Below the pieces are notes generated by a model. That model ran no database searches, had not been told where the DNA came from, and was given only the letters and a program-made list of their open reading frames with translations. Below, in pieces: positions 1 through 15,709 of a stretch of 64,000 nucleotides of DNA. Source of the stretch: Chrysomallon squamiferum (lineage: Eukaryota > Mollusca > Gastropoda > Neomphalida > Peltospiridae); assembly GCA_012295275.1 (NCBI GenBank), contig CM022678.1:4002218-4066217 (forward strand), read 5' to 3'. A program made the position numbers and the translations under genes. The number at the start of each line of letters is the position of its first letter. The first letter of the stretch is position 1.

Positions 1-1126
1 TGCTTGACGACGTCTTGACCGACGTCATAAAACAACTTTCCAGACGACAGAATTCGGTCATCTTTCTTCTGAGTGACGTAGGCGATCCCATTTTCGCGAC
101 ACTGGCGTCTAGTTTATTTTTGCAGACGGAACCGTCGAATCCGTTTTGTATTTATTTATTCCAAACCGTCTCGGCGGTTCTGTCACCAGCAACAAAATAC
201 GGAGGACAGCTAAAGCTAACACGAAGCAAATTATCAGTCTGCTTGACATTCACGAAACTGTTAAAGACGTTCTATATCTGTTGTCCGGAAGAGACGATAA
301 TGAACAAGCGAAAATAAAACCCGTGGTCACTAATCGTCGATCGCTATTTACGGAAACTCGGTGAGGTGCCAAACCCTGAAGATATCTCCCCCGGGCCTGT
401 GCATTTGCGAGAACGATTTTGCGCTTTATCCCAACGATACCATACAAGTCGCCTTCGCAGAGGTAGCGCTGGGACTCGTCAACAACAGGATCCTCGATTA
501 CGTCACGAAACGATTCGGGTACAACGCCAGAGATTTATCTCCCTTGTTGCGCGGGAAGTCGTTCTCCAAAGTGCGCGTGCGGCAACGTAACAACAACGTA
601 CAGCAAAGGATCATGGATATTTCCTACGTCTCGGAGAACACTGGCCTCAACTCAAACGTTAATTAACATTAGCGTGAACTTTGACCCCGTTGTTAAATCA
701 TGCTCGCTGGACTACGTTGACAGGCTGTTTTTAGAAACCCATTTTTCAACGATCATACGTCACATCAGCAGACTTTATTCACCCGAAAAGCTTCTGTCGT
801 CGTCTTCTGCCCGGCACGGACTGTCGGGGAAACACTTCGGTGTTACTCCCAAAGAAATTGCGATCCACCAACGCTGCCTGGTCTTGTTCAAAACGGACTT
901 CATGGACGCCGCCACCTTCGAGATTGGAAACGTCTGCAACGATCGAAAGTACAGCTTCACTTTCGATTCCAATCTGTTGGACACAGTATCACTCGTCGCT
1001 CTGCCCGTTTCCGTCAACCTCGGTCCCGGAGACTTTCGTTTCTTGACTTCGTTTGTGAAGAGCTCTTATTTAGTCAAACATGGCAGGTTCCATTATGAAA
1101 CAGACTATGAAGTGACGTATTTGTAA
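1..1126 (+). pseudogene. Decayed coding relic of unknown origin (possible endogenous viral or transposon fragment)
   Basis: Four successive open stretches lie on the plus strand in changing frames: about 3-170 (frame 3), 146-363 (frame 2), 361-666 (frame 1) and 668-1126 (frame 2, ending at a TAA). They overlap or abut, and each has protein-like composition. They read best as one coding sequence entering from outside the window and broken by at least three indels. Base composition is clearly richer in GC and CpG than the AT-rich DNA that follows. The last stretch encodes about 150 residues rich in Phe, Ser and Val. No RT, integrase, protease or transposase motif was visible, so I do not recognise the family. 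A decayed endogenous DNA-virus capsid-type gene, a large DNA transposon gene or a dead host gene are all possible. The abrupt switch to poly-T and a repeat at 1141 fits an insertion edge. Confidence 0.4.
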
Positions 1127-1140
1127 GACAGATATATTTT

Positions 1141-1369
1141 TATATATTTGTTTTTTTTTTTTGTGTTTTTTTAACGTTTGAAAGTTGATTGCAATTATCA
1201 GAGATTCTGCAAGGGACGCTGCAATAGGCGGGAAAGGGAGACAACTGGTCCCAAAACGTTTGTTGGACTAAAACTTACTATACATAATTTGTTATTATTT
1301 TATTATTATTATTTCTAAATTATTTAATTATGAATGTATGGATGAGAGAAAAACGAAATTAACACAAAT

Positions 1370-1451
<82 letters not shown>
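1141..1451 (+). repeat. Dispersed element, copy 1 (poly-T head, (GA)n tail)
   Basis: A T-run near 1149-1171 is followed by about 200 bp of unique sequence containing AGGGACGCTGCAATAGGCGG and GGGAGACAACTGGTCCC. It ends in AATAAAGAGAGA and a (GA)n tract at 1373-1451. Nearly the same series, in the same order, recurs at 2730-3060. This looks like a retroposed or microsatellite-tailed short element. The GGGAGACAACT word resembles the AAGGGAGATAACT word common in molluscan repeats. Confidence 0.75.
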
Positions 1452-1452
<1 letters not shown>

Positions 1453-1692
1453 ATACCGATGTTGTAAAATCAAAAGCAACAATGTAATAAATTATAAATT
1501 ACAATTTTTAAAATATTTTATTGAAATATAAATGTTCGATTTTTGTTAATACCCAGCTATGTTTTTAAATACTGATTATTATGAGGTTTTGTCATATCGA
1601 GATTGCAATTAACCAAACATTGCTTTTAATCTCTTTCTGATTCAGTTTATCATATATCATAACACAGTATTATCGTGAAATAAAAACAGTTA

Positions 1693-1762
1693 GCCCACGT
1701 AGGGACTCGGACCCTAGACCCTCAGATTAAAAGTCACAGGCTTCATGTTCGAATGGTTCATC
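1693..1762 (-). repeat. tRNA-Lys(UUU)-derived relic (SINE head or tRNA pseudogene)
   Basis: On the minus strand the 3' two thirds match a lysine tRNA. There is an anticodon stem-loop GACTTTTAATCTGAG with a UUU anticodon. It is followed by a T arm and B box of the type GGTCCGAGTCC (plus 1703-1713) and an acceptor strand CCCACGTAGG-like sequence. The D-arm/A-box side (about 1745-1762) is scrambled, so it is not a functional tRNA. Lysine-tRNA-derived SINEs are known from molluscs, including cephalopods. Confidence 0.6.
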
Positions 1763-1787
1763 ATTTTCACTGTAAATGAAATTTTTA

Positions 1788-1919
<132 letters not shown>

Positions 1920-2245
1920 GCACATACAAACACGTGCACTCTGTCTGTAAGATGTTCTCTATTTATACAGAATGTGATTTCAAAGATATGCATTTAACAA
2001 ATTTACTGTTTTATAGTGGACATGCAGTTTGTAAATATTCTGTTCAAGTTTTTGCTGTTACGTTAATTTTGTTAATTATTGTTTTGTTATGAATACCTGA
2101 TTAATAAAAAAATGTCTAAAATTTCAATGGTATTTATTTTATAGTTCTTCTTCTTCTTTTTATTGTTATTATTATTATTACGTTATTTTAATTATTTTAT
2201 TATTATTCGATCTCTTCTATTTATTAATCTTATAAGAAAAGAAGG

Positions 2246-2564
2246 TACCGGACCAAATTATCCGGCATCCGGAAATCCGGAAAGACGAAAAAACCGGACG
2301 TTTTTTCCGACGCTATTTTCATAGTTCATGCGCGCTTGTTTTGTCCTCACCAGATCGGAACTACTCTTTCAAGCCGCGTGGCGTTCATTCACTCGCCGCA
2401 TTGTTTACGTGTCGAGTCGCCACAGTTGTATATCGTCAGTTTTCTTTATGTGTCTAATTTTAAAATGTTTATGCTTAATTATTTACGTATTTAGATGCCT
2501 TGGTGCCAGAAAACCGGAATGCCTCAGGCCCCAAGGAGCCCGGATAATTGGTCCGCTACCTGTA
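2246..2564. mobile_element. Pogo/Tigger-like MITE (non-autonomous DNA transposon)
   Basis: Inverted ends flank about 315 bp. The left end reads CGGACCAAATTATCCGG; the right end, read on the minus strand, is CAGGTAGCGGACCAATTAT. The element is bounded by TA on both sides (2246-2247 and 2563-2564), as expected for Tc1/mariner/pogo TA targets. The CAG start and repeated CCGGA/ATCCGG words resemble Tigger-family termini. A few bases of the left end (AGGTAG) seem to be lost. The interior (2328-2500) has no transposase motif, so this is a MITE. Confidence 0.7.
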
Positions 2565-2729
2565 CCTTACAATTATTACTTTTACTAATAATTCCTGCTA
2601 CAACAACAACTACGTCCTATTAGTATTACTTTTATTATTTTTGCTACTACTACAACTACTACTAATACAGAACATACTATTTCTGTGACCACTACACTAA
2701 AAGATTATGCGTTTACTACAGCAATTACT

Positions 2730-4800
<2,071 letters not shown>

Positions 4801-4869
4801 ATTAACCACTGAAACCGGTTATACAGCTTCAGCTGTCAATTAACATTTCCATTTAATTAACGAAAGATT

Positions 4870-4904
<35 letters not shown>

Positions 4905-5300
4905 CCACTATGGCTTCGGGCTACCACCTTACTGACAGTCATTTCCCAATTACGTCTCAATGATGTCAGGTCATTTAGTCACAGCCCGTGCGGTCAACAG
5001 TGTGCGATACAAGAAGCACAATGGGTCCGTGGAATCAATGCGCTGGGGAAACAGAAATCGAGAGACACCGGTGAAAACAAATCAGAAATGCATTGCCAAT
5101 CATGAAACCTTGTAAATCCCGCGGCCGATCAATGACAATTATTCTTTACAAATGACTTGGTGATTGCGATCAACAGCCAGCACTGGCGAGACTTCGAGGT
5201 GAACTGAGGGTGTGGGGAATCAGACGCTGGAGGTTAGTCGGGTCGATTCTTATGAGCAGAGTGATTGAACGTTTTTGACCGAGAGTGGAAGAAAAGATAC
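4905..5300. other. Unique, higher-GC noncoding island
   Basis: About 400 bp of complex sequence between a poly-T run (4871-4904) and a (TA)n/(CA)n tract (5308-5372). No long open frame or convincing splice sites were seen. It could be a conserved regulatory element or an unrecognised repeat. Confidence 0.35.
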
Positions 5301-5332
5301 AAAGTCTATATATATATATATATATATATATG

Positions 5333-5375
<43 letters not shown>

Positions 5376-6097
5376 GTACACACACACATGTATGAATCTT
5401 ATGAATCTGGTTTCGTTTAATTTATCTATCTTCAGTAAAATCAGATGATGTTTTAATTCACATATGATACATACACTCACACATCCGTCCTGCATGTTCA
5501 ATATCTACACTGACACAAACATTCATAAACGTAAAAAAAATCTAAGAACAAAAAAAAATTCTAAATAAAACCAAACAACGAAAATAATAATAAATAAATA
5601 AAAAGTAATTAAATGAAATAAAAAGAAGAAACAATAAAAAGAAAAAAAAAAAAAAATGAAAATGGAAAAACTGAAAATAAATAAATAAAATAAAACAGTA
5701 CGAGATCTTGTATAAATTTCTTTTCGCGGCTATTAAGAAGAATTTCTATTAGAACCAAATTACTCTATCGACACGAGGTTTTGTACACACAGCATTCTTC
5801 AAACGTAGGAGAGATAAAAGTGCCACGAATAAACGTGCTCCCCGATCGACATCAAGATCGATTCCAAACGACGCCACCGTTTCTTGAAGAGGTCGAGGAT
5901 CGTGACTGTTTGAAAAGCCAGACGAAATGAGCCGGACACTAGAACTACTCAGTGGCTTGAAGCGACACGTGAAGTCCACAAGCCGATCCCGTTATAGAAT
6001 TCCCGTTTAGATGTTTCTATTTTAAACACAGACCGTAACACTTTCTCTCCGTTTTACACTTTAAGTATAAATGTATGGGTTTTCTGTGCGTCTCTTC

Positions 6098-6184
<87 letters not shown>

Positions 6185-6240
6185 GTCTATCTATCTATCT
6201 ATATATATATTTATCTATCTATCTATATATATATATATCT
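6098..6240 (+). repeat. (CTAT)n / (GATA)n microsatellite
   Basis: Tandem ATCT units, becoming impure toward 6330. Open frames here are repeat translations. Confidence 0.9.
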
Positions 6241-7747
6241 ATATATATCCGTCTGTCATTCTGTATGTCTGTCTATCTTTCTATCTGTCTAGCTAGTTAG
6301 CTATTATCTGTCTGTCTGTCTATTTATATATACATATACACGTTTAAGTCTGAATTTGTTAATACGTCTAACGCTATCGTGTTGCATTTTCTGTGTCTTG
6401 CTCTTTTGTGTTTATTTTGTTTTGTTTTGTTAACTATATACAAAGCTCGTCAGCATCAACATGGTTATCGATTTCCATGGCAATCCAATACTGTCTACGT
6501 ACACAATGCAAGAACAGAACAGCACGAGAAATAAACAATTCATCATCAGACAAAGAAAATAAAACAATACTGCAGACGAAGGAAATGGAACAATATAAAA
6601 TAGAGAAAATAAACACTGTAAAAGAAAAAACAAAAACGAAAAAAGAAAAGAAAAAAAAAGAACAATATAACACATAAAGAAAAAAAAAAAAAAAAAAAAA
6701 AAAATTGTCTCGCCAAATAGAATACTAATGGATGGTTTTAAATAGAATAAAGACTGTCAACTCAGTATCGGTTTTAAGCTTTTAATCAATATTGAAAAAA
6801 AAAAAGAAAACGTAAATGTAGATTATCATAAGAAGTACGTCCGATAAATGTGACAGTGTGTTTTCTGTTTGTCTGTCTCTTTGTTTGTCTGTTTATTTAC
6901 TTACTTATGTCCATCATCTCTTTGATTACATAAGTATGCATATGTCTGTTTGTCTGTATGTATGTTTTTTTTTGGGGATTTGAATATTCTCTGTATAATG
7001 TCCATCATCTTTCCCGATATGTATGTATGTATGTATGAATTTTAGGATTTGTGTATGTATGTATGTACGTATGTAAATGTTTGGACATGTATGTGCATGC
7101 ATGTATGTGTGTATATGTTTTTGTGCGTATATATATGTGTGTGTGCATGTGTATGTATATCTGTTTATGTATATGAATGTGTGTGTATGTATGTATGTAT
7201 GTATGTATGTATGTATGTATGTATGTATCTATCTATGTATTACTATCACTAATCGTTTTATCCTTCTATTCCAAAGTATAACATAAACAAAAGTTACTTT
7301 TTTTTAACTTTAAATTTACTTCTTCCCTGCTTTTGTACAAAGTTGTATTTAGACAAGACATCAGCTCAGAAGAGAACAGAGAAGAGTAAATAAAGAAAAA
7401 GAGAGGATATTTCATTTAATGGCTGCTAGAAAATATTAATAAAACAAACGCTGAGATACTGGACGTTAAAGACAAGATGAAGTCTCCGATAAAATCCGGG
7501 AGTATTTTCTCCGCAGCAGTAAAGAATCTTTCACAAGGCTTAAGCGACTGCAATGAAATCGGGGCAACGAAAGGGAAATAAATAAAGAAGAGAAGACAAG
7601 AAAGAGAAAATAATGGAAAAAGAAGAAAAGATAAAATAAATGAGCGGAAGGGGAAAAGGAAAGAAAAGAAAGTAAAGGAGAAACAAATTAGGAAAAAAGA
7701 AAAAGGATGGAGAAAATAAAGACAAAATAAATGAATGAAACAAAAAC

Positions 7748-7780
<33 letters not shown>

Positions 7781-8614
7781 TAAAAAAAAAAATTAAAATT
7801 AAAAATAAACAAAAGACAAACAGCCCCTCAATTTTTTTTTTTTTAATTTACTGATAAATAACAATAAAAAAATTAAAATTAAAAAAAAAACATAAAATAA
7901 AAAATAAATGAATAAAATAAAGCAAAATGGTGCTGTGCTTTTACATACCGCAGAATGAACGAAATGAAATGTATTTAAAAGCGAAACGCTCTGCTCCATA
8001 GTCATTTTAATGTCGGACACCGTCCCAGGAGTTAATTTCATCGATCACTCTTCAGTGTGCTGGGACAGATTAACGACTTTTAAAGGAAACCAGCGTACGG
8101 ACAAATTGATACTGATGATACTTAAGTGAAATAGGATAATTATTTTTAAATGTATGTTTCTGTTGACATTTTACAGTCAGATTCTGATAAACACATAAAA
8201 TCGGTGCGAAGACAAAAGTGACCTCAAAGCGGAAATGACACAGGAAGTGAAACGGAGGCTTGTTTGGAAAGCTAGTATAGAAACGTAAAAAAAAAAAAAA
8301 AAAAAAATTGGGAAATTATGGTTTGGAATTTTACGTTAAAAGCAACTCGGGGTGGGGGGTGAGAAAATTGGAGAAAACAAGGTAATAATAATAAATAAAT
8401 ACGAGGTCGCTGCGAGTATCTTGTTGTTATGGTCCATCGTATTTCCAGACTGTCACTGATCATAATGGCGCTGCTGTATTTATGGGCTTCCTGTCTACTG
8501 GAACAGCGAGTAACGAAAACATGTAAGAAATGAAGAGCTTTTATCAGCGACAGAAAATAAAAGAAAAGAAGAAGAAGAAAAAGGGAAAAGCAAAATAGAG
8601 AAGGAAAGAGAAAT

Positions 8615-8758
<144 letters not shown>

Positions 8759-8799
8759 TGGGGAAGGTTTGTAAAAGACATTCCGTTGGTTAATCTTAC

Positions 8800-11797
8800 C
8801 AGCTAATGGATTTGTATACAAAACCTATCATTTGAAATGAAAAAAATTAATTCGATAAATTATTAGAAAATGGCAGGAATGGTAAACTGAGTATTTAAAA
8901 GGTTAGATCCATGGAACTGTTATGTCTCACTACTACAGAACCATTAAGTTCATGCATACGAGAGCAGTTTAATAATATTTCCATGATTGATTTTGAGTTT
9001 CGAAGTTAATGATAAACACAATTTAATTATCGGTATTAGCTAAGAGAAACTGATATATATATATATGTATATATACACACACACACACACACATACAAAT
9101 ATGTACATACAACCATGTATACGAACATTCATTACACATATCTGCAAAGCTACATTCACACACTTATAAACATGCAGATATCAGATAATCAGTTTTGGTT
9201 ATAAAGTTAAAACGTAAAATATAATTACTTCTCTTTTACGTTGAAGTAAAAAAACAAAAACAAAAACAACAAAAAATGAAGGTCTTTCTCTACATATGTA
9301 AATAAACAGAAAGGAAAATATAGGTTTTCATGTTACAGAATCTTCTGTGTGAAGTCTTCTGGGAGAAAGTTTAAATGTAGGTTAATGGAAAGAACACGAA
9401 TTATGAGCGGAGCGCCGTAGCCACAGATGTTCAGAGAGTAAAAATTAATTATTATAAAGAGAAAGGCAGACAGACAGACTCACAGAAAGACAGAGAGACA
9501 GACGCAATTACATCTGTGCTTTGTAGAATCCAAAACGACACAATCAAACTAAACGTACGTTATTCTCATGAGGTATAAAAATAACAGTATAACTATTATA
9601 TTTTTGTGACAAACGTTTAAAAATGGACGTGCATAAATTGATATATTTTTTAAACTTTCAAAACGTCATTGCTTTCAAATTATTTTTTGATAATAATTAT
9701 TAAAATGAATCAAACATATTATAAAATAATGATTAAATAAAAACAAATTAATATTTAAAAATCAATAAATATATATAATATATTTAAAACGAAATTTTGT
9801 AACTTACAAGTCGTTCTTTATTTACAGTTCTGTTATAATCTGCATTATTTGAATAACGAAACATTACCGTTAACGCGTTTCAGAGACGAAGGGAAATAAC
9901 AAATGAATAAAACGTAAAAAGGCATCACGAATTACCCCCCTTGTCGCTGTAATGTAATAATCTGCCACGACTCGATTTTATTTCAGTATTTAATTTAAAC
10001 ATTGTAGCACCATTAATGTCGCAATGAACAGTTTACATTTAAGTATCAGTACTTCAGTTTGGATTAGGTATATGAACATATTTTTTTTACTTTTTTAACT
10101 ACATGTGAATAACGCATTAGGACACCTTAATTAAATGTATTAATTAACTACCGGCAAAATATGCAAAATATTTACTTCCTCTAACCAAATTTATAGAAAA
10201 AGAAATTTTAAAACAAATATTACATTTATTAAGACATAAAAAGTCTATGTATTTGTTTTGTTTTAAGTCCATTTATAAGACTTAACATAGGTAAGGGAGA
10301 TAATTTGTTATATCAGACCAAATACTTAACAGCTACATAAGTAATGGAACTAATTATAATTACAACAGACTTAAATATACAACATTTACCCAAGGGAGAT
10401 TATTATTGTTAAAAGAGATTAAATACTTACCAGTGACACACATAAAAGATATTTTTTTATTTTTTCAAATATTAACATCAGCATTATTTACTGCAACAGT
10501 TTTTATTACAAAACTGTTTTCATAGAAAAAGTATTTACCATATTCCAACACAAGTTTTAACTGATCTACATCATGACATGAATAATGTGAAAATATATGT
10601 ATATATTTTTTTGTTTCTATTAACCAAAAGAATTTTGACTATGAAATATTTAGAACTGGACAAACTAGAAGTCAGCAACAATGGTTTTTGTCATATTAGC
10701 ATCATATATAAAGTTAAACAGATTTCTGTTCTTGATGTCAGTGCTGTCTAAAGTTTGTTTAATAACCAACCCATTTTGTGCTTTGAATAAATTAGTGAAC
10801 TCCTATACAGATAATAAAGAGAATACAGAGAATAATACAGTTGTGTATGTGACTGATGGCTGAAGAATAAACACTTAATTCAAAATTGTGATCTGTACAT
10901 GTGATAAGTTCAACACTGCATGTTATTACTGGTTCTGTTATTTATTACTAGCACACATATTTTCATCAGAGTGTTCATTTTTTGTCTCAGTTCTAGTAAG
11001 CAAATCAGATATATATTTGTGACAGATGTCATCATATACAGACATCCTCCACAGGCATAAATAAACAACTACAGACCAGTTATATTACGAGTATTTCAAT
11101 AGAGAAGTATGTTTATATAAAATTTAAAAAATGATTATGATGATGACATTGAAAACCAATAATAGTTCTTGTAATAACAGTAACAACAAAACCAGTGCAA
11201 ACTTCTGTACCAGAGTCATGTGTTTGTGAATGGTGATAGAACTCATATACAGAAATACTCCACAAGTATTAAACATTACATTTGTATTGTTGTTGTCTGT
11301 ACTTCTGATGTCTTTTACTGTACAAACCCCTCCTGGTTTGTTAACTAGACACTCTATCATCATCTCAAAGTCTGTTGGTCTGTGAGTATTTACACATTTG
11401 TGGTGGTAACTCTTTGAATTTGTGTTCTAGTTTTATTTCATCCTCTCATCTCTAATTCTAGTCTACTCCATTTTTGCCAAGTAAGTATTATTCTCAAGAA
11501 CAATTAGAAAAACAAAAATTGTTGTTATCTCAATTTGTATCTGTGAACACATTGACATACTACAATTTTTTTTAAATTTTCACTGAAAATATTTTGAGGT
11601 TTAATTGTAATTATGTCCAAAATCACTTCAAGACTGACAATACAAACACTCAACCCATGAAACAACACAAAACAAAAATCTGTTGTTATTTCTATCTGCA
11701 ACTGCAAGACACTAACAACAACAATAATAATCATATTAAAAATGAAAATAAAAAATAAAAATAATAATAATAACAATAAAAATAAAAAGGTCATTGA
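8800..11797. other. AT-rich intergenic DNA
   Basis: Mostly unique AT-rich sequence downstream of DTWD1. Short copies of the AGGGAGAT word occur near 10293 and 10395. A 60-residue open frame at 10681-10863 has no recognisable features. Part of 11500-11800 could be DTWD1 3' UTR. Confidence 0.5.
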
Positions 11798-11803
11798 TTT
11801 ATT
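11798..11803 (-). terminator. Candidate poly(A) signal of DTWD1
   Basis: AATAAA on the minus strand, about 19 bp after the DTWD1 stop codon. It sits in an AT-rich region where this word is common, so support is modest. Confidence 0.3.
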
Positions 11804-11821
11804 TACTTAAATTTTTCTCCC

Positions 11822-14043
11822 TCATTGGAAAACGTGATTTTTCTCACACATGTAGCTAAAGAAAAAGAGAAGATTGTCATAACAACCATTATACGTTTCC
11901 TCTAAATACAACTCATGGTAACTGCACAGAAAATAGTACACAGCCTCGATGGTTGACAGATATGTGTCAGGTTGTTTCTCCTGTGAACGCCAGAAACAAG
12001 TCCTCTGACATTTTATTTCTACTCTCTGGAGTCCTAAAACAAATACAAACAACATTTTTAGTATTATTTTAGGTCTAATGGAAGGTCTGATTTAATACTC
12101 GTTTATAATATCAAAAAGTTAAAAATAAAAGAAATGAAATATGTGTATATCCCAGTAAACTTGATGTAGTCATTGAAATATGTTGAAAATGATTGTTTAG
12201 ATTAGTGCAAGGTTGCAACCAGTCATTAAAGTTGAGAATTAAACTTCAAATAAATAAATAAGTAAGTAAGTAAATAAATAAATAATAAAAAAATAATAAT
12301 TTAAAAAAAAATTAAAAATCATGGGCATATACTTCCAATATGAAATTCAACCAAAGATCCTGCACTCTGATATTAAATATTATTATATTGTTATTATTAC
12401 TCACTCATTTTACTGACATTATTACTATTATTATTATTATCAAATAAGTCCACCTTTTTGCTGTGTCCATAGTGGGAATTGTAAGTTTCATAAATCGATG
12501 GTAAGCTACAAATTACCAGGTCCATATTTTGTGGGAACCTGTTACCAGAGAATGCTTATTTCAAATAATATTATTACTGATACAAGTTGCAATGGAAACA
12601 GAAGATTTAAATAAATTTACTAGATGTAGGGAGAAGAAATGTATCATTCATAATAATACTGACAGATTTGAAGACAGAAAAAAGACAAGTAAGTGATAAA
12701 GTTTCATCTTAAACAATAATGCAACACAAATAATATCTTAAAAAGAATCATTTTGAGCAAATATAAAAATGAAACAGAAAAAATTAAGAAAAAAAGAAAA
12801 AAAAAAAAAACATAAAAAAAACACCATCTGTAAACAAAATGTCACCTGATAAATATATGATAATAATGAACATTAATTCGTACCTGATAACCTTTCATCT
12901 TCAAATATTGTCTTTGCCTGCTTCCAAGTAGAATCAATGAAAACAACTTTTGAAAAAGAAGGTGTCAGCTTAGTCTTACTTTTCTTAACACCAGTTTCAA
13001 AGTTTTCCACATTTTGACAAAAACTGTCATTACTGACACAGCCTTTTTCAGTGTGTGATGAAGAATTTACATCTTTCACTTCATGTTTCCTTTTTCTGCA
13101 TGACAGAAATTGAGGAGAGATACAGTTATCAGTTCTACATTCTGAAGTTTTCACTGTTGAACAAATGATCTGGTTGTCTTTTTCTTCATCTGATAGAAAT
13201 TGCTGTTCTTTCTCTTCAGAATTGTCACCGTTTGCTTCATTTTCTGAAAGAGTTGATAGAAAATAAATAAAATTTCAATCTTCTGTCTCAGTGAAAGACG
13301 TTTATTTAACAATTTGATATTTTAAAATCAGTTAAATGCCTATAACCTAATTATTTATTTACATATCTGGCTTTCTGTCTATCTACCTGTCTTTATCTGT
13401 TTGTTGGATTAGAAAACAGACCAATTAAAATATGAGTACATTAATAGTGAAGTATACTTATGCATGCATAATAAAAATGATTATTATGGTAAAAGTGATA
13501 AATAATAATACTTCAAGTAATAAAAATAATGATTGTACTAGTAATAGTAATAACAGCAGTTGTGTAAATAATAATAATAATAATTATACTAACCTGTAAC
13601 TGATTCTGTATTCTGAACAGCTGTTTCTTTCTGTACTAAGTTTTCTAAAGAAACAGAGCCATCTCCAGGAAAAACTAGAATAACCTGGAATTTAATAAAT
13701 AAATAAATAAAAAAATAAAAAAAAAAGAAGTGATAACTTTTTTAAAACTATAATTTAAGTCTTACTACAATCAGAACTATTATCCTCAGTTTTATGAGCA
13801 GATAATTCCTGTTAATTGTAGTTGATACAGTTAAAATAGACATTACCAAACATCCCAGTGAACAAGATGGGAAGAGTACATCTGCTGACAAATCAGCTCT
13901 ATTAGCTGGATTAGAAAATAGTTCATTTATCTTTGAAGCAAACTGTACTTAGCCATTTGACTTCAGAGTAATTTAATCAATTTTCCCTTCCTGCATAGTG
14001 ATATTTCATTTGTTAATTTTCATTAAAAAAGATAACAATTAAA

Positions 14044-14084
<41 letters not shown>

Positions 14085-14895
14085 AAAAGGAAATAAAAGA
14101 AATAAATAAACATTAAATATATTTTTAAATTTTTTTTATAATAATAAAAATAAAAAACAATAATGAAATAATAATTAAAAATAAATAAATAAATAAAATA
14201 ATACTGTAACAATAAAAGAAATAAAGGAGAAAGACTTAAATAAAATAAAAATGGTTCTTTCAAATTACCTTATTTTTGTTATAATCAGGGATACAAGGAT
14301 ATGTGTAGATTGTGACATCGTCGTTAGCGAGGACTGCAGCATGACACGCTGTGCTCTTCCCATCTCGTTCACTGCGATGTTTGATAATGTCTATTTTAAC
14401 TGGGAGCTGAAATTATAAATTCAGCTCTGCATAATAATTAACAGTAACAAGTGTAATTAATACAAATTATTATCAGGACTTTTACAATTAATGCTTTCAA
14501 ACTGGAATTGAAACAATTAACTGTAATATATCGAGCTTAGAAAAATAAAATTCAGAATAATTGAAAATGCCATATAAATTTATAAAATATTAATTCTTAC
14601 TCCAAACATTTATTTATTGTTTAATGAATTTTTGACTATTAATATTACTTGTTGTAATGATGGTCGTAATAAAAATCTGAAGAAAAAAGATTAAAAAAAA
14701 AAGAAAAAAAAAAAAGGAAGAAGATAATACCTTGACTGATGGTATACGGTTTTGTAGAAGACCCACTGCTACGAAACATGTATAACAAAAATATTTGCGT
14801 GATCGTCCGCATTTTGGACAAGGACTTCTCGAGTTTGCAGCTTCCAAAATATCAGTACTGTCAATTTTCAGATTTGTGAAAACGTTTTTCTTCAT
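11822..14895 (-). CDS. DTWD1: DTW domain-containing protein 1, tRNA-uridine aminocarboxypropyltransferase
   Basis: Five coding exons on the minus strand: 14895-14731, 14406-14269, 13684-13594, 13243-12884 and 12033-11822. Phases agree throughout and give about 321 residues (human DTWD1 is about 300). Residues 26-40 hold a zinc-ribbon-like pair, CPKC and CYTC. Residues 56-100 contain KIDIIKH and IYTYPCIP, and exon 3 begins VILVFPG. The family signature DSTW is at about 235-238, in [10 protein letters not shown]. The last exon carries [19 protein letters not shown]. The family adds the acp group of SAM to uridine in the tRNA D-loop. Residues ~140-225 form a poorly conserved Ser/Lys/Glu-rich linker with a possible nuclear signal (RKRK). 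The start ATG lies 11 bp inside an exon whose acceptor is at 14907. A 5' UTR exon may end at 15011 (GTCG|GTAATT). The gene is head to head with the protease gene. Confidence 0.93.
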
Positions 14896-15709
14896 AGTAA
14901 AACTATCTGGAAAATAAATAAAAACACATAATAATATGTACACATTAAATCTGCTAATGGGTTTTATAATACTAATCGAAAATGTCAAACAATGTAAATC
15001 ATATAATTACCGACTATGACGTCTGATTTCTAATCTAAAATCGTGGTTAAAACAAACTATTTTTATCTTCTGCACCTATCTTCATATTAGAGTGCTCTCC
15101 CTTTAATACTTCCGTTTTAAGTTCAGTACCTGTAAATATTTTTATTTCTCGTGTATAAGAACATTGATAACTGAACATCAACAGTTAATTACAACAATAA
15201 CTGCCGGTGTATGCTATTTTTTATTTCACCCTACCTCTGCAGATATTTAAGAGTGAACGAAACCTGTTTCAATGATATCGTGAATCGTTTTAAATTACAC
15301 ACTAAAAATAATTTGTACAACATTTATTTGTTTATTTATGTCAAAACAACATAAATAATCACTTTTATCTTGTTATCAGTTATCTACTGTCAACTTGATG
15401 ATAATATTCTGTAGTTAGATATATCATTTATAAAGTTAATGATCTATTTGATTTGTCTATTTTTTCTTCATATATATTTTTTTTTTAATTATTTCATTTT
15501 ATTTATAATATACATGTGTATAAAATATTTTATAATATTTTTTATTTGTCTTTAAACATTTTATATTATATTTTATTTAATTTGTTTAATATTATTTGTT
15601 TAAATTTTATATATATTTTTTTTAATATTTATTTTCATTCATTTAATAATTTCACTCTTCATTTCATATAAACCAGAAACTTTTTAGCACAAGAAAAATT
15701 CTGTATATT
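14896..15709. promoter_or_regulatory. Intergenic region between divergent DTWD1 and the protease gene
   Basis: About 800 bp separate the two start codons. On the DTWD1 side there is a likely 5' UTR donor at 15011/15010 and a TGACGTC half-CRE near 15016, plus a CTCCCTTT word near 15097. The protease side (15300-15690) is extremely T/A rich, and an acceptor-like TTTTTAG lies just before the ATG near 15687. A shared promoter is an inference; no clear TATA box was seen. Confidence 0.4.

Noticed and set aside
1693-1762. Functional tRNA-Lys gene
   Set aside because: The D arm and A box are not intact, so only a relic is supported.
5749-5979. 76-codon minus-strand frame
   Set aside because: Unique sequence but no motif, start context or splice partner; length is not unusual for open DNA of this GC.
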